Source: Clostridia bacterium
Lineage (GTDB): Bacteria; Bacillota; Clostridia; Peptostreptococcales; Anaerovoracaceae
Reading direction: 5' to 3'
Assembly: GCA_900766045.1 (NCBI GenBank)
Contig: CAAFTW010000071.1
Span: 1 to 53,355, forward strand
DNA length: 53,355 bases
Shown: positions 7,947 to 15,340 of the stretch, piece after piece
How positions within the stretch are numbered: position 1 is the stretch's first letter
Layout of the letters: the number at the start of each line of letters is the position of its first letter
Notes under the pieces: model-generated
The model's database searches: none
Told to the model about the DNA's origin: nothing
Seen by the model: only the letters and a program-made list of their open reading frames with translations
Translations under genes and position numbers: made by a program

Positions 7947-10490
7947 ATGTCAGTGTATAAGAAAACCGTTGATACAGAGAATATCTGTGATATAAGTGAT
8001 ATTCAGGATCAATCTGCACTAAGGGATTATATTATCCGGAATTTCGACTGTGCTCTGAAACATCATTGGATCAAGGTTTACTATCAGCCGCTTATCCGTA
8101 CCATGACACAGACAGTCTGCGGTGCAGAAGCACTAGTGAGATGGATTGACCCGCAGAGAGGCGTTTTATCGCCGGGGATGTTCATTCCGGTCCTGGAAGA
8201 ATCGGGGCAGATTTATAGTCTGGATCTATATGTCTTTGAGCAGGTTTGCAGACAGCACCGTGCGTTGATGGATGTTAATGAGGAATTGATTCCGATATCG
8301 GTGAATTTATCCCGAAAGGACTTTACACATGGCAGTTTGGTTAAGGATATTGACAGAATTTCCAAGAATTATGGTATTCCCCGTGAATTTACTCATGTGG
8401 AGATCACAGAAAGTGCGATTGTGGAAAATATCGATCATGTGAATCAGCATATCGAGGACTTTCATAAACATGGATATCAGGTCTGGATGGATGACTTTGG
8501 GTCAGGGTATTCATCACTCGGCGGCTTGCAACAATATTCTTTTGACGTGATTAAGATCGATATGAACTTTCTTAGAAACTTTAATGCAAAATCCCAGATG
8601 ATCATTACGGCAATCGTGAAGATGGCCAAAGAATTAGGGATTCAGACCCTTGCAGAGGGAGTTGAAACAGAACAGCAGTTCAAATTTTTGAAAAATATCG
8701 GGTGTGATAAGATCCAGGGCTATTATTTTGCAAAGCCAATGCCGATAGAAGAAACAATTCCTTTTTTTAAGACACAGGGGTTGGAGCTGGAGCGGGCAAA
8801 ATGGGCTGGTTATTTTGATGCGCTGAGCAGAATCGATTATCTTACCGATCAACCCCTGTGTGTTATTGATGACGACGGAGTCTACCTGAAATTTCTTTAT
8901 TGTAATACGAAATACCGGGACGTATTGAAACGCGACCACGTTGACAACCTGCGAGACTGGGAGATACGGATAAACACCCCTGGTGATCCGATCAGCATTT
9001 TTCACAGACGTTTTGCGGACCAGCAGCTCAGAAAGCTAAGTGGTACGCAAAGCATCGCATATCCGTCCGGAGATCACTATATGCAGCTTACTGCTTCTGT
9101 GGCTGCAAAAAAGGACACGCATTATCTGTATAAGGTTCATATTCAGTATGTAAATATCGACACAGAAGATTTTGAGCCGCTTAAATCAGAGGCGATTAAT
9201 AATTTATACTACCTGTGCAACGATATCGCTCTCTACGATTTTGAGGATGGGTGTGTTGAAGGCGTAAAGTCGTCACTTTCCAGTCAGCCGATGGGAGTTG
9301 GGATGTGCAAGTACAATCTTGAATCGTTGGTTGAAACATGGATGCGGGATTACTGTTATGCTCCAGATCAGAAGCGTTTTAAACGTTTTGCAGATGTGAA
9401 TACGATGCAGTCTCGGCTAAGAAACAGCAAGACGCATATTCTCACCGGACTGTTCCGCAGCCTGACCTGCACGGGAGAGTACAGCTGGTTTTTGCATATG
9501 ATCGTTCCTGTACAGAATTCGAATTTCCGAAAAGCTCTCCACGTTACCATGGAATCTGGAATAAGTGAATCGAGTGTTCGGGAAATTGCTTCTGATCTCA
9601 GCGGAATAGGAAACGGGGATAATCAAAACGGAATAACAGCTGAAGTCCTCTGGAAAAATCTGATGATGAACTCCAAGGAAATGTATTTCTGGAAAGATGA
9701 GGAACGAAAGTTTCTCGGTGCAAGCAAAAGTTTTCTTCAGTACTATGGACTGCGTTCGGAAGATGAATTCATTGGAAAGACTGATGAGGAGATGATGTGG
9801 CATATTGATCCAAAGCCTTTTCTGAGCATTGAGGAAGAAATCCTGCGTTCCGGAGAAAAGATGTATCAAGTCAATGGAAAGTGTATAGTCAAAGGCGAGA
9901 ACAGAGACATTATTGCTAGTAAGATTCCGATTTACCGCGATGGTAAAATAGCTGGGATTCTGGGATCTGTCATAGATACCAGTGATGCTGCTGAATCCAT
10001 TGGTACAGCAGGGGCCCAGATTTTTACAGACGGAGCAACAGGCCTTGCTAATCGCCGCGGAATTATAGAAGGGTTATTCGCATACGGCACTGAGCTTCAA
10101 ACCGGAAATGCCAATTTCGCTGTAATTGTCGTGAATGTTCCCGAATATCGCGAAGTGATTGACCTTTATGGAAATGAGCTTGGCGATCAGATGCTGAAAA
10201 GAATCGGCGAAAAGCTTAAAGAAGCCGCAGGAAGCAGCGCAGTGATCGGAAGAACTGGCGGAAGCACATTCAGCATTATGATGAGCTATTCAACGCGGGC
10301 TGAAGTGAAGGAATTAGGAAGCTCGATCCGCAGACGTATTGAGGAACTTGGAACTATTGGTCAGTGGAAGGGCGATTGCAGCGCTTCTATCACGGTGGCT
10401 TATTATGACCGGTACAGCCAGGCGGGCAGATCGTTTCTGGATGAGCTGAATCGTTTTTTGCTGAATCGCGGTGACCGGGAAGTGCTGTAA
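7947..10490 (+). CDS. EAL-PAS-degenerate GGDEF cyclic-di-GMP protein
   Basis: 847 residues with an unusual order: EAL domain first (about 25-280), an unassigned middle region (290-560), a PAS domain (about 565-690, with FWKDEERKFLGASKSFLQYYG), then a GGDEF fold (about 695-840). The EAL site looks complete: E61-A62-L63 in AEALVRW, VNLS, VEITES, MDDFGSGYSSL, KIDMNFL, EGVET, QGYYF, so c-di-GMP phosphodiesterase activity is expected. The GGDEF signature is GGSTF, so cyclase activity is unlikely. No membrane segment is evident. It is a paralogue of the 1583-residue protein at 38015, sharing both the EAL and the PAS modules. SD GGGGAGG precedes the ATG. Confidence 0.92.
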   Translation: MSVYKKTVDTENICDISDIQDQSALRDYIIRNFDCALKHHWIKVYYQPLIRTMTQTVCGAEALVRWIDPQRGVLSPGMFIPVLEESGQIYSLDLYVFEQVCRQHRALMDVNEELIPISVNLSRKDFTHGSLVKDIDRISKNYGIPREFTHVEITESAIVENIDHVNQHIEDFHKHGYQVWMDDFGSGYSSLGGLQQYSFDVIKIDMNFLRNFNAKSQMIITAIVKMAKELGIQTLAEGVETEQQFKFLKNIGCDKIQGYYFAKPMPIEETIPFFKTQGLELERAKWAGYFDALSRIDYLTDQPLCVIDDDGVYLKFLYCNTKYRDVLKRDHVDNLRDWEIRINTPGDPISIFHRRFADQQLRKLSGTQSIAYPSGDHYMQLTASVAAKKDTHYLYKVHIQYVNIDTEDFEPLKSEAINNLYYLCNDIALYDFEDGCVEGVKSSLSSQPMGVGMCKYNLESLVETWMRDYCYAPDQKRFKRFADVNTMQSRLRNSKTHILTGLFRSLTCTGEYSWFLHMIVPVQNSNFRKALHVTMESGISESSVREIASDLSGIGNGDNQNGITAEVLWKNLMMNSKEMYFWKDEERKFLGASKSFLQYYGLRSEDEFIGKTDEEMMWHIDPKPFLSIEEEILRSGEKMYQVNGKCIVKGENRDIIASKIPIYRDGKIAGILGSVIDTSDAAESIGTAGAQIFTDGATGLANRRGIIEGLFAYGTELQTGNANFAVIVVNVPEYREVIDLYGNELGDQMLKRIGEKLKEAAGSSAVIGRTGGSTFSIMMSYSTRAEVKELGSSIRRRIEELGTIGQWKGDCSASITVAYYDRYSQAGRSFLDELNRFLLNRGDREVL

Positions 10491-10536
10491 GCAACGTTTT
10501 TGCATAGTTAGTAAGAAGGAAGGAAGAACACCACAG

Positions 10537-10707
10537 ATGGCTGACTGCTACATGCGTGTGGGAACCAGCGCGACCGGAGCTGTTGATAATATCGGGGCCG
10601 GCGGAATGTTTGTCAAAGTCGACATGAAAGACGGCCACTACTTCGTGAATCAGTGTGAAATATCACATTGGAAAAAAATACAGTTAAATTTCACTGCAAG
10701 TGTTTAA
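10537..10707 (+). pseudogene. Fragment resembling a sugar-transfer-associated ATP-grasp protein
   Basis: A 56-codon open stretch after the EAL gene. It reads MRVGTSATGAVDNIGAGGMF followed by VKVDMKDG, which resembles the VDN...GG core strand region of sugar-transfer-associated ATP-grasp enzymes that act in surface polysaccharide synthesis. Family members are several hundred residues long; both the ATP-binding start and the C-terminal catalytic part are missing here, and the frame runs into unrelated sequence (KKIQLNFTASV). I read it as a remnant. AAGGAAGG stands upstream, so some translation is possible. The family assignment rests on a short motif from memory and is tentative. Confidence 0.45.
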
Positions 10708-10819
10708 CCCGCATATTGAAGAGGGTAATGTATTAAATGCAGGAAGCTGTAACACTGTCTTACGATGTGCCGCATTCCTGTATACAATATATTAATAACA
10801 ATCGAAAGGGAGTTAAATC

Positions 10820-11332
10820 ATGCTGAATAAAAAGGTAAAAGAACTGATTAACGATCAGATTACATGGGAATTCTATTCTGCTTATCTGTATCTGGACTTT
10901 TCTAATTACTACTATGATCAGGGGCTGGACGGCTTCGCTCACTGGTATGACGTGCAGGCTCAGGAAGAGCGTGACCACGCTATGCTGATGAGACAGTATC
11001 TGATCAACAACGGTGAGCGTGTAATCTTCGGCGAAGTCGCAAAGCCGGACAAGACCTATAACGGACTGGGCGATCCTCTGAAGGCTGGTCTGGAGCATGA
11101 GCAGTATGTCACATCCCTGATTAATAAGATTTACAAGGCTGCTGACGATGTCGACGACTACCGCACCATGCAGTGCTTCGACTGGTTCGTAAAGGAGCAG
11201 GGCGAGGAAGAGAAGAACGCTGACGACCTGATTAAGAAGTTCAAGCTCTTCGGAAGCGATCCGAAAGCCCTGTACGCACTGGATCAGGAACTGATGGCCA
11301 GAGTTTATGCCGCTCCGACACTGACCCTGTAA
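10820..11332 (+). CDS. ftnA: Non-haem ferritin
   Basis: 170 residues, the usual length of bacterial ferritin. It forms a cytosolic 24-mer that oxidises Fe(II) and stores ferric iron, also protecting anaerobes from oxygen. Ferroxidase ligands can be seen: E17 in TWEFYSAYLYLDFSNY, E50 and H53 in AQEERDHAM, and the later acidic cluster FVKEQGEEEKNADDLI. ATG at 10820 has AAAGGGAG upstream. The gene stands alone with a strong terminator. No Fur box could be picked out with confidence in the upstream 110 bases. Family match is firm. Confidence 0.95.
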   Translation: MLNKKVKELINDQITWEFYSAYLYLDFSNYYYDQGLDGFAHWYDVQAQEERDHAMLMRQYLINNGERVIFGEVAKPDKTYNGLGDPLKAGLEHEQYVTSLINKIYKAADDVDDYRTMQCFDWFVKEQGEEEKNADDLIKKFKLFGSDPKALYALDQELMARVYAAPTLTL

Positions 11333-11361
11333 GTGCAGGAATAACAGAAGATGAAGAAGAG

Positions 11362-11401
11362 GCTGCGTCAGGTTTTCAAGTGAAACTGACGCAGCTTTTT
11401 T
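11362..11401 (+). terminator. Terminator after ferritin
   Basis: GCTGCGTCAG at 11362 pairs exactly with CTGACGCAGC ending at 11395, an inner GTTTTC/GAAAC stem extends it, and TTTTTTC follows. Confidence 0.92.
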
Positions 11402-11473
11402 CTTGGTCTTTTTCTTTTGTTCCTCCGGAAGCAGAAATACCTGTAATCTGAATAACAATTTACAATTGATTGC

Positions 11474-11502
11474 TTGACATTTAATTGTGTGCGATATATA
11501 AT
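11474..11502 (+). promoter_or_regulatory. Promoter with operator-like spacer before the MBL-rubredoxin gene
   Basis: TTGACA (11474), a 17-base spacer, then TATAAT (11497). The spacer is TTTAATTGTGTGCGATA. A near-identical sequence in inverted orientation, TATAATTGTGCGCAAT, fills the spacer of the promoter at 33852 before the DUF1304 gene. Such ATTG(N4)CAAT dyads are typical of MarR/OhrR-type operators (known); the actual regulator is not visible in the window. Confidence 0.75.
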
Positions 11503-11629
11503 TGACTTGTTCATTGAAAGAAACTAAAACCGGAGAAGATGATCCGCAGATCTGAACTCCGGATGAATATTTCTGAGTGCGCATGGATAAGATATTAAAT
11601 CTTTATTCTGCGCAGGAAAGGAGCAGATT

Positions 11630-12589
11630 ATGAAAATCAGTGCAGTAAAATTATTTGAGAATGGTTACATGCTGCAGCCATTTGCATTCGGCGGTGAGGA
11701 AGGCCCGGATAAGTTTGATCCGAGAGTCCGCTACCGTTCCAGTCTGCAGAACTACGTGATCGATACAGGAAAAGAGGTAATCCTGGTCGACACAGGAATG
11801 CCGAAGGAGTTCCCGGAGCAGGTTCCGGATGCCAAGACTCCGATCTTTATGGGAAACAAGATTACCGATTATGTTTCCGCACTGAAGAAGGTTGGATATG
11901 AGCCAGAGCAGGTCAGCAAAATCCTGGTAACACACAAGCATTCCGATCACAGCGGCGAATTCCGTTCCTTCCCGAACGCACAGATTTTCGCATCCAGAAC
12001 CGAGTCTGAGTCTGACGAACTGAAGGATCTGCCGAACGTCACACCGGTTGATTTCACCGACGGACCGTACTACAACTTCCCGAAGTCTCAGACCATCGCC
12101 CCGGGAATCCATTACATTGAGGCAAAGGGTCACACAACAGGAAACAGCATCGTCATCGTAGAAGACGGAGACCTTTTCTACATGATCCATGGCGATATTA
12201 CATACTGCGACGAGGCACTCTACGCAAACAAGCTGTCGGTTGTATTCGAGGACGTCAAGGCGGCAAGAGAGTCCTTGGACAGAGTCCGCGAGTTCATCTC
12301 TAATCATCCGACCGTATACTGCTCCACTCATACGCCGCTCGGCTATGAGAATCTGGAGTCAAAGAAAGTCATCGACCTGAACAATCCGCCGGAAATCATT
12401 CCGCCAAAAGACATCAAGGCCAAGAAAGCAACCGGTAAGTACGTATGCTCCGTATGCGGATACGTTTACGATCCGGATAAGGGCGACCCAGAGCACGGAA
12501 TCCCAGCCGGCACAGCCTTCGCAGACCTTCCAGACGACTGGACTTGCCCGCGCTGCCACCAGCCAAAGAGCAAGTTTACTCCGGCATAA
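11630..12589 (+). CDS. Metallo-beta-lactamase-fold hydrolase fused to rubredoxin
   Basis: 319 residues in two parts. Residues 1-255 are a metallo-beta-lactamase fold of the AHL-lactonase-like type, with the di-metal motif THKHSDHSGE near 101-110, a later EAKGHTTGNS and MIHGDITYCDE. Residues 268-319 are a complete rubredoxin with the Fe ligands in CSVCGY and CPRC, ending PKSKFTPA. The fold is also that of flavodiiron proteins, but no flavodoxin domain is present, so the rubredoxin may carry electrons to or from the metal site or simply be tethered. A redox role is inference; ordinary hydrolase activity is possible. AAAGGAG precedes the ATG. The gene is monocistronic with a strong promoter. Confidence 0.88.
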   Translation: MKISAVKLFENGYMLQPFAFGGEEGPDKFDPRVRYRSSLQNYVIDTGKEVILVDTGMPKEFPEQVPDAKTPIFMGNKITDYVSALKKVGYEPEQVSKILVTHKHSDHSGEFRSFPNAQIFASRTESESDELKDLPNVTPVDFTDGPYYNFPKSQTIAPGIHYIEAKGHTTGNSIVIVEDGDLFYMIHGDITYCDEALYANKLSVVFEDVKAARESLDRVREFISNHPTVYCSTHTPLGYENLESKKVIDLNNPPEIIPPKDIKAKKATGKYVCSVCGYVYDPDKGDPEHGIPAGTAFADLPDDWTCPRCHQPKSKFTPA

Positions 12590-12611
12590 TGGCGCTTGCC
12601 CTCATGAGCAG

Positions 12612-12742
12612 GAGCGTGAGCGAACTGCGAATGATGGGAAGGCCTTATGCTGGTGCGGCCCAGGAGAGCGAGCTGTAAGGCGATGCTCGACTGGCTAGCC
12701 GCGCGTCGTATCTGCCCGGTTGAATTCGCGAGCGTGAGCGAA
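12612..12742 (+). repeat. Direct repeat GAGCGTGAGCGAA, two copies
   Basis: The 13-mer GAGCGTGAGCGAA occurs at 12612-12624 and 12730-12742, 118 bases apart, with similar flanks (CTGCGAATGAT and GCGCGATTGGAT). A weaker GAGAGCGAGC lies between. The stretch 12590-12780 shows no supported gene; this is all I see in it. Confidence 0.55.
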
Positions 12743-12784
12743 GCGCGATTGGATGATTCCTACGGCGCAGTCGATTCTCGAATC

Positions 12785-12813
12785 TTGACATCTTTTTCTA
12801 ACGATGCTATAAA
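12785..12813 (+). promoter_or_regulatory. Promoter of the ABC-F leader region
   Basis: TTGACA (12785-12790), 17-base spacer, TATAAA (12808-12813). Transcription would begin near 12820, giving a leader of about 270 bases before the ABC-F remnant. Confidence 0.75.
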
Positions 12814-12851
12814 AACAAGGTATTCAATCAAGAACTTAAAGGAGTGAAAGA

Positions 12852-12875
12852 ATGATTAACTTTTCTTGCAGATAA
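12852..12875 (+). CDS. Seven-residue leader peptide MINFSCR
   Basis: AAAGGAG seven bases before ATG begins a short frame MINFSCR ending in TAA. It sits just after a strong promoter and about 135 bases before an attenuator-like hairpin, the arrangement known from antibiotic-inducible ABC-F and Erm genes, where a ribosome stalled on the leader prevents termination. The role is inference from architecture. Confidence 0.5.
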   Translation: MINFSCR

Positions 12876-13005
12876 TTTCGAAACGATGCAGTAATGCTGT
12901 CTTACATGGTATTTCTGTATCTGCTGCAAGAAAGTTTTTCATCTGTCTGACTCTATATGGAAAATCCATCCAATGCGCGTCTGTATGCGCAGGGGCAGGG
13001 TTTTC

Positions 13006-13059
13006 AGGCACAGGCCGCAGGGAACAGCTTTCCTGCGGCCTGGCTGTTTTTTGTGCCTG
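13006..13059 (+). terminator. Attenuator-type terminator in the ABC-F leader
   Basis: CAGGCCGCAGG (13011-13021) pairs perfectly with CCTGCGGCCTG (13032-13042), then GCTGTTTTTT. An outer CAGGCACA/TGTGCCTG pair closes the structure and would compete with it. It lies between the leader peptide and the coding remnant, so it probably acts as a conditional terminator. Confidence 0.8.
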
Positions 13060-13087
13060 TTATTGCAATGTGGAGGTGGGGCAGATT

Positions 13088-13384
13088 ATGTCTATGATTA
13101 AAGTTGAAGATCTCACATTTTCCTATCCGGGAAGTTTTGATAATATATTCGAAAATACCAGCTTTCAGGTCGATACGGACTGGAGGCTTGGTAAGGTGCT
13201 GATCGCGGGAAGTCTCTGCCAGGAAGCACATCTTTATCTCTGGGATGAGCCGCTGAATTTCATCGACATTTATTCTCGCTTGCAGATTGAAGATCTGATT
13301 CAGCAGTTCCAGCCGACGATGATTTTTGTCGAGCACGATGCGGCTTTTCGTGATAAAATTGCGACAGATGTAATTGAGTTATAG
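13088..13384 (+). pseudogene. ABC-F ribosome-protection protein (Lsa/Vga type), internally deleted
   Basis: A 98-codon frame joins the first ~35 residues of an ABC-F ATPase (MIKVEDLTFSYPGSFDN, IFENTSFQVDTDW) to its last ~63 (KVLIAGSLCQEAHLYLWDEP, LNFIDIYSRLQIEDLI, FVEHDAAFRDKIATDVIEL). Whole members have about 490-500 residues; the Walker A, the first signature, the interdomain linker and most of the second ATPase are absent, yet the reading frame is kept across the join at WRLG/KVLIA. It cannot bind ATP in the usual way, so it is a deletion remnant. GGAGGTGGGG precedes the ATG and the promoter-leader-attenuator unit upstream is still intact. Relatives protect ribosomes from lincosamides, pleuromutilins and streptogramins. 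Confidence 0.8.
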
Positions 13385-13562
13385 GATGAAGACGGACGGT
13401 TTTCTTCAGCTTTTGAAGAATGCAGCCGAATATTCACAGACTTGCAGCAGAGAAATATTCTGAAAAATATACATAAAATAAAATCTACAGAAATATATTA
13501 TGGTAAATTATTATCGGGACCTGCCGGACGCAGGAAATTGATCAGTAATAAAGGAGAAATGC

Positions 13563-14180
13563 ATGAAATCCAATCCATTTGCGGAACAGCTTCATTTTTC
13601 ACAAGTACTTGACGGGGATCCGTGGACGGATCTTCCTTACTGGAATTCAACGGTCCGCACCGATGGCTGCGGCATGGTCAGCCTGGCCATGTGCGTCAGT
13701 CTCCTGACCGGGAAAACTTTGACGCCTCTGGACGTGTACGAGATCAGAAAGAAAGCTGGCCTGGATCAGAGTCGTGTGGCGGACGCGGAGGGAAAGAGTG
13801 TCTGCGGCGGCGATGTGACGCTGAAGCTGAATCCGGTGAACCGCCGGCTGTTTGGCGTTGAATCGGAGCCGCTTGAGCGGACGGCGTACGCTTTTCAGGA
13901 AGTCCTGGAGCAGGAGAAAGTGATCTGGGCATCGTCCCGGCACACGCCGTTTTATGACATTTATGGAAGAATCCGGCCGAGAAAAGAAGAGCTGGGTCAT
14001 GTAATCGTGTTCTGGAAGGTGGAAAAGGGTGTGTTTTACGCAAAGGACTGCGCTTACGGACGCGATCTGGGGAATAACATCCCGTATTCGGAAGAGATGC
14101 TGCAGAACTGGCTGGCGGCAAACCCGTTTCAGCAGTTTGCGATGAAGCGCACAGAGCAGAAAGTGTGTCCGGATGAATAA
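13563..14180 (+). CDS. C39-like (papain-fold) cysteine peptidase family protein
   Basis: 205 residues, no signal peptide. Motifs fit the Peptidase_C39-like fold: Cys36 in TDGCGMVSLAM at the start of a helix, a histidine in ELGHVIVFWKV (about 145), and an aspartate in YAKDCAYGRDLG (about 158), which could form the catalytic triad. Such domains occur in toxin/bacteriocin processing or in cell-wall associated proteins; here there is no transporter or precursor next to it, so the substrate is unknown. AAAGGAG lies upstream of the ATG. Low-level resemblance only; hypothetical protein is the cautious label. Confidence 0.7.
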   Translation: MKSNPFAEQLHFSQVLDGDPWTDLPYWNSTVRTDGCGMVSLAMCVSLLTGKTLTPLDVYEIRKKAGLDQSRVADAEGKSVCGGDVTLKLNPVNRRLFGVESEPLERTAYAFQEVLEQEKVIWASSRHTPFYDIYGRIRPRKEELGHVIVFWKVEKGVFYAKDCAYGRDLGNNIPYSEEMLQNWLAANPFQQFAMKRTEQKVCPDE

Positions 14181-14364
14181 GAAGTTAAAAAAAGATCGTA
14201 CTCAGCAGCGTCATGACATAGTTGACGCGGAAGTCAGGGAAATTGAGAAACGGGTTGCGGCCCGGAAGAGAGAAATCGGCTCCGGTTCTTTCACTTCCGG
14301 TGGTCTCCTTCTTTTTCCCGAATGTGCGCATGTTTTCCAGACACAGACATCGGCACCGCGTTGA
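14173..14364 (+). CDS. Possible small basic protein overlapping the C39-like gene
   Basis: A 63-codon frame whose ATG overlaps the last 8 bases of the preceding gene. The first half is charged (MNKKLKKDRTQQRHD, VREIEKRVAARKRE), as in a short coiled segment; the second half (GSFTSGGLLLFPECAH) has no protein-like pattern. The overlapping start without a clear ribosome site could reflect coupling to the upstream gene, or chance. I do not recognise it. Confidence 0.25.
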   Translation: MNKKLKKDRTQQRHDIVDAEVREIEKRVAARKREIGSGSFTSGGLLLFPECAHVFQTQTSAPR

Positions 14365-14480
14365 AAAGTGCAAAAATCCGCAGATGATCGGGAGATCCCC
14401 GGATGACCCGAAAGCAGAGTAGGCTGCTGAAGGGAGTGGCCCTGCAGGAAACTGAATATAATGTGAATAGTTTAACAAAT

Positions 14481-14517
14481 AGCGCTGTCTCAAGAAGCTT
14501 GAGATGGTGCTTTTTTC
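14481..14517 (+). terminator. Terminator upstream of the hydrogenase operon
   Basis: AGCGCTGTCTCAAG pairs with CTTGAGATGGTGCT across a 3-base loop (14 pairs including G-U), followed by TTTTTTCT. It probably ends the C39-like transcript. Apart from this, 14365-14743 shows no supported gene. Confidence 0.82.
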
Positions 14518-14743
14518 TATGATCATAAGAACAAGTAGTTGAGTTCAATAATGCTCTCTTGGTTGATTATTTTCCCGGCTTATTACAGGTATTTGCTTTT
14601 TACATTTGCATCTTGTATGCAATGAACAGGGTAAAGGCGGCGATTGCAAGGAGTTCACGGAGTATTCAAGGGAGGCGTACTTCCTTGAATGTTGCATTTT
14701 GTCAAACAAAGAAAAATATATCAACAATTGTCTGTATATTCAC

Positions 14744-14772
14744 TTGATTATATCTGTAAACATGATTAAAAT
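14744..14772 (+). promoter_or_regulatory. Promoter of the hydrogenase operon
   Basis: TTGATT (14744), 17 bases, TAAAAT (14767). It is the best promoter-like pair in the 340 bases before hydC, and lies directly upstream of a pair of direct repeats. Confidence 0.6.
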
Positions 14773-14785
14773 AGAGTTAGTGCTA

Positions 14786-14819
14786 TGGGTTAATAAAATT
14801 ACATCTTGGGTTAATAAAA
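14786..14819 (+). promoter_or_regulatory. Direct-repeat operator candidate for hydCBA
   Basis: TGGGTTAATAAAA occurs exactly twice, at 14786-14798 and 14807-14819, 21 bases apart, i.e. two helical turns, just downstream of the promoter. Same-face spacing suggests binding of a dimer or two regulators that repress or sense redox state. No known operator is claimed. Confidence 0.55.
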
Positions 14820-14835
14820 AGAAAAGGAGGTATGG

Positions 14836-14883
14836 ATGCGAGGGCATCCTGGTTCGGAATATGTTAGATCAATCCTATTATGA
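14836..14883 (+). CDS. Short upstream frame overlapping the hydC start
   Basis: ATG at 14836 has the best ribosome site of the region (AAAAGGAGG, five bases upstream) and opens a 15-codon frame MRGHPGSEYVRSILL that ends at 14883, inside hydC and in another frame. The hydC ATG at 14861 itself lacks a good site, so hydC may be translated by coupling to this frame, or hydC may begin at a non-ATG codon such as CTG 14849. Inference. Confidence 0.35.
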   Translation: MRGHPGSEYVRSILL

Positions 14884-15340
14884 TAAAACGGACGCGATCA
14901 TCCGGCTCCACGGAACAGAGGAGCGGTTTCTGATCCCGATCATTCAGGATATTCAGGAAACATATACGTATGTTCCGCCTGAATTGCTGGATTATGTCGC
15001 GGGAAAACTGAATATTTCAGAAGCAAAGGCCTACAGCGTGGCCAGCTTCTATGAGAATTTTTCATTCGAGGCAAAAGGAAAGTATGTGATCCGTGTCTGT
15101 GACGGCACGGCCTGTCATGTCCGTAAATCAACGCCGATCTTGGAAGTGCTGAATGAGAACCTAGGTCTGTCCAAGAGAAAGCACACTACAGACGATCAGC
15201 TTTTTACTGTGGAGACGGTTTCCTGCCTGGGTGCCTGCGGACTGGCGCCGACAGTGACGGTGAATGGTAAGGTTTATCCGAAGATGACACCGGAGAAAAT
15301 GATGAATATTATCGATCAGCTGCGGAAGGAGAATGCATAA
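14861..15340 (+). CDS. hydC: [FeFe] hydrogenase subunit HydC (NuoE-like, [2Fe-2S] thioredoxin fold)
   Basis: 159 residues from ATG 14861, normal for NuoE-like proteins. The N-terminal helical half (LIPIIQDIQETYTYVPPELL, AYSVASFYENFSF) precedes a thioredoxin-like [2Fe-2S] domain with cysteines in VCDGTACHVRKS and VSCLGACGLAP. In trimeric electron-bifurcating hydrogenases this subunit passes electrons between the flavin subunit and the others in the cytosol. Its stop TAA overlaps the hydB ATG by one base. The start is uncertain because the strong ribosome site upstream serves a different short frame; the frame is open further upstream but without protein-like sequence. Confidence 0.9.
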   Translation: MLDQSYYDKTDAIIRLHGTEERFLIPIIQDIQETYTYVPPELLDYVAGKLNISEAKAYSVASFYENFSFEAKGKYVIRVCDGTACHVRKSTPILEVLNENLGLSKRKHTTDDQLFTVETVSCLGACGLAPTVTVNGKVYPKMTPEKMMNIIDQLRKENA

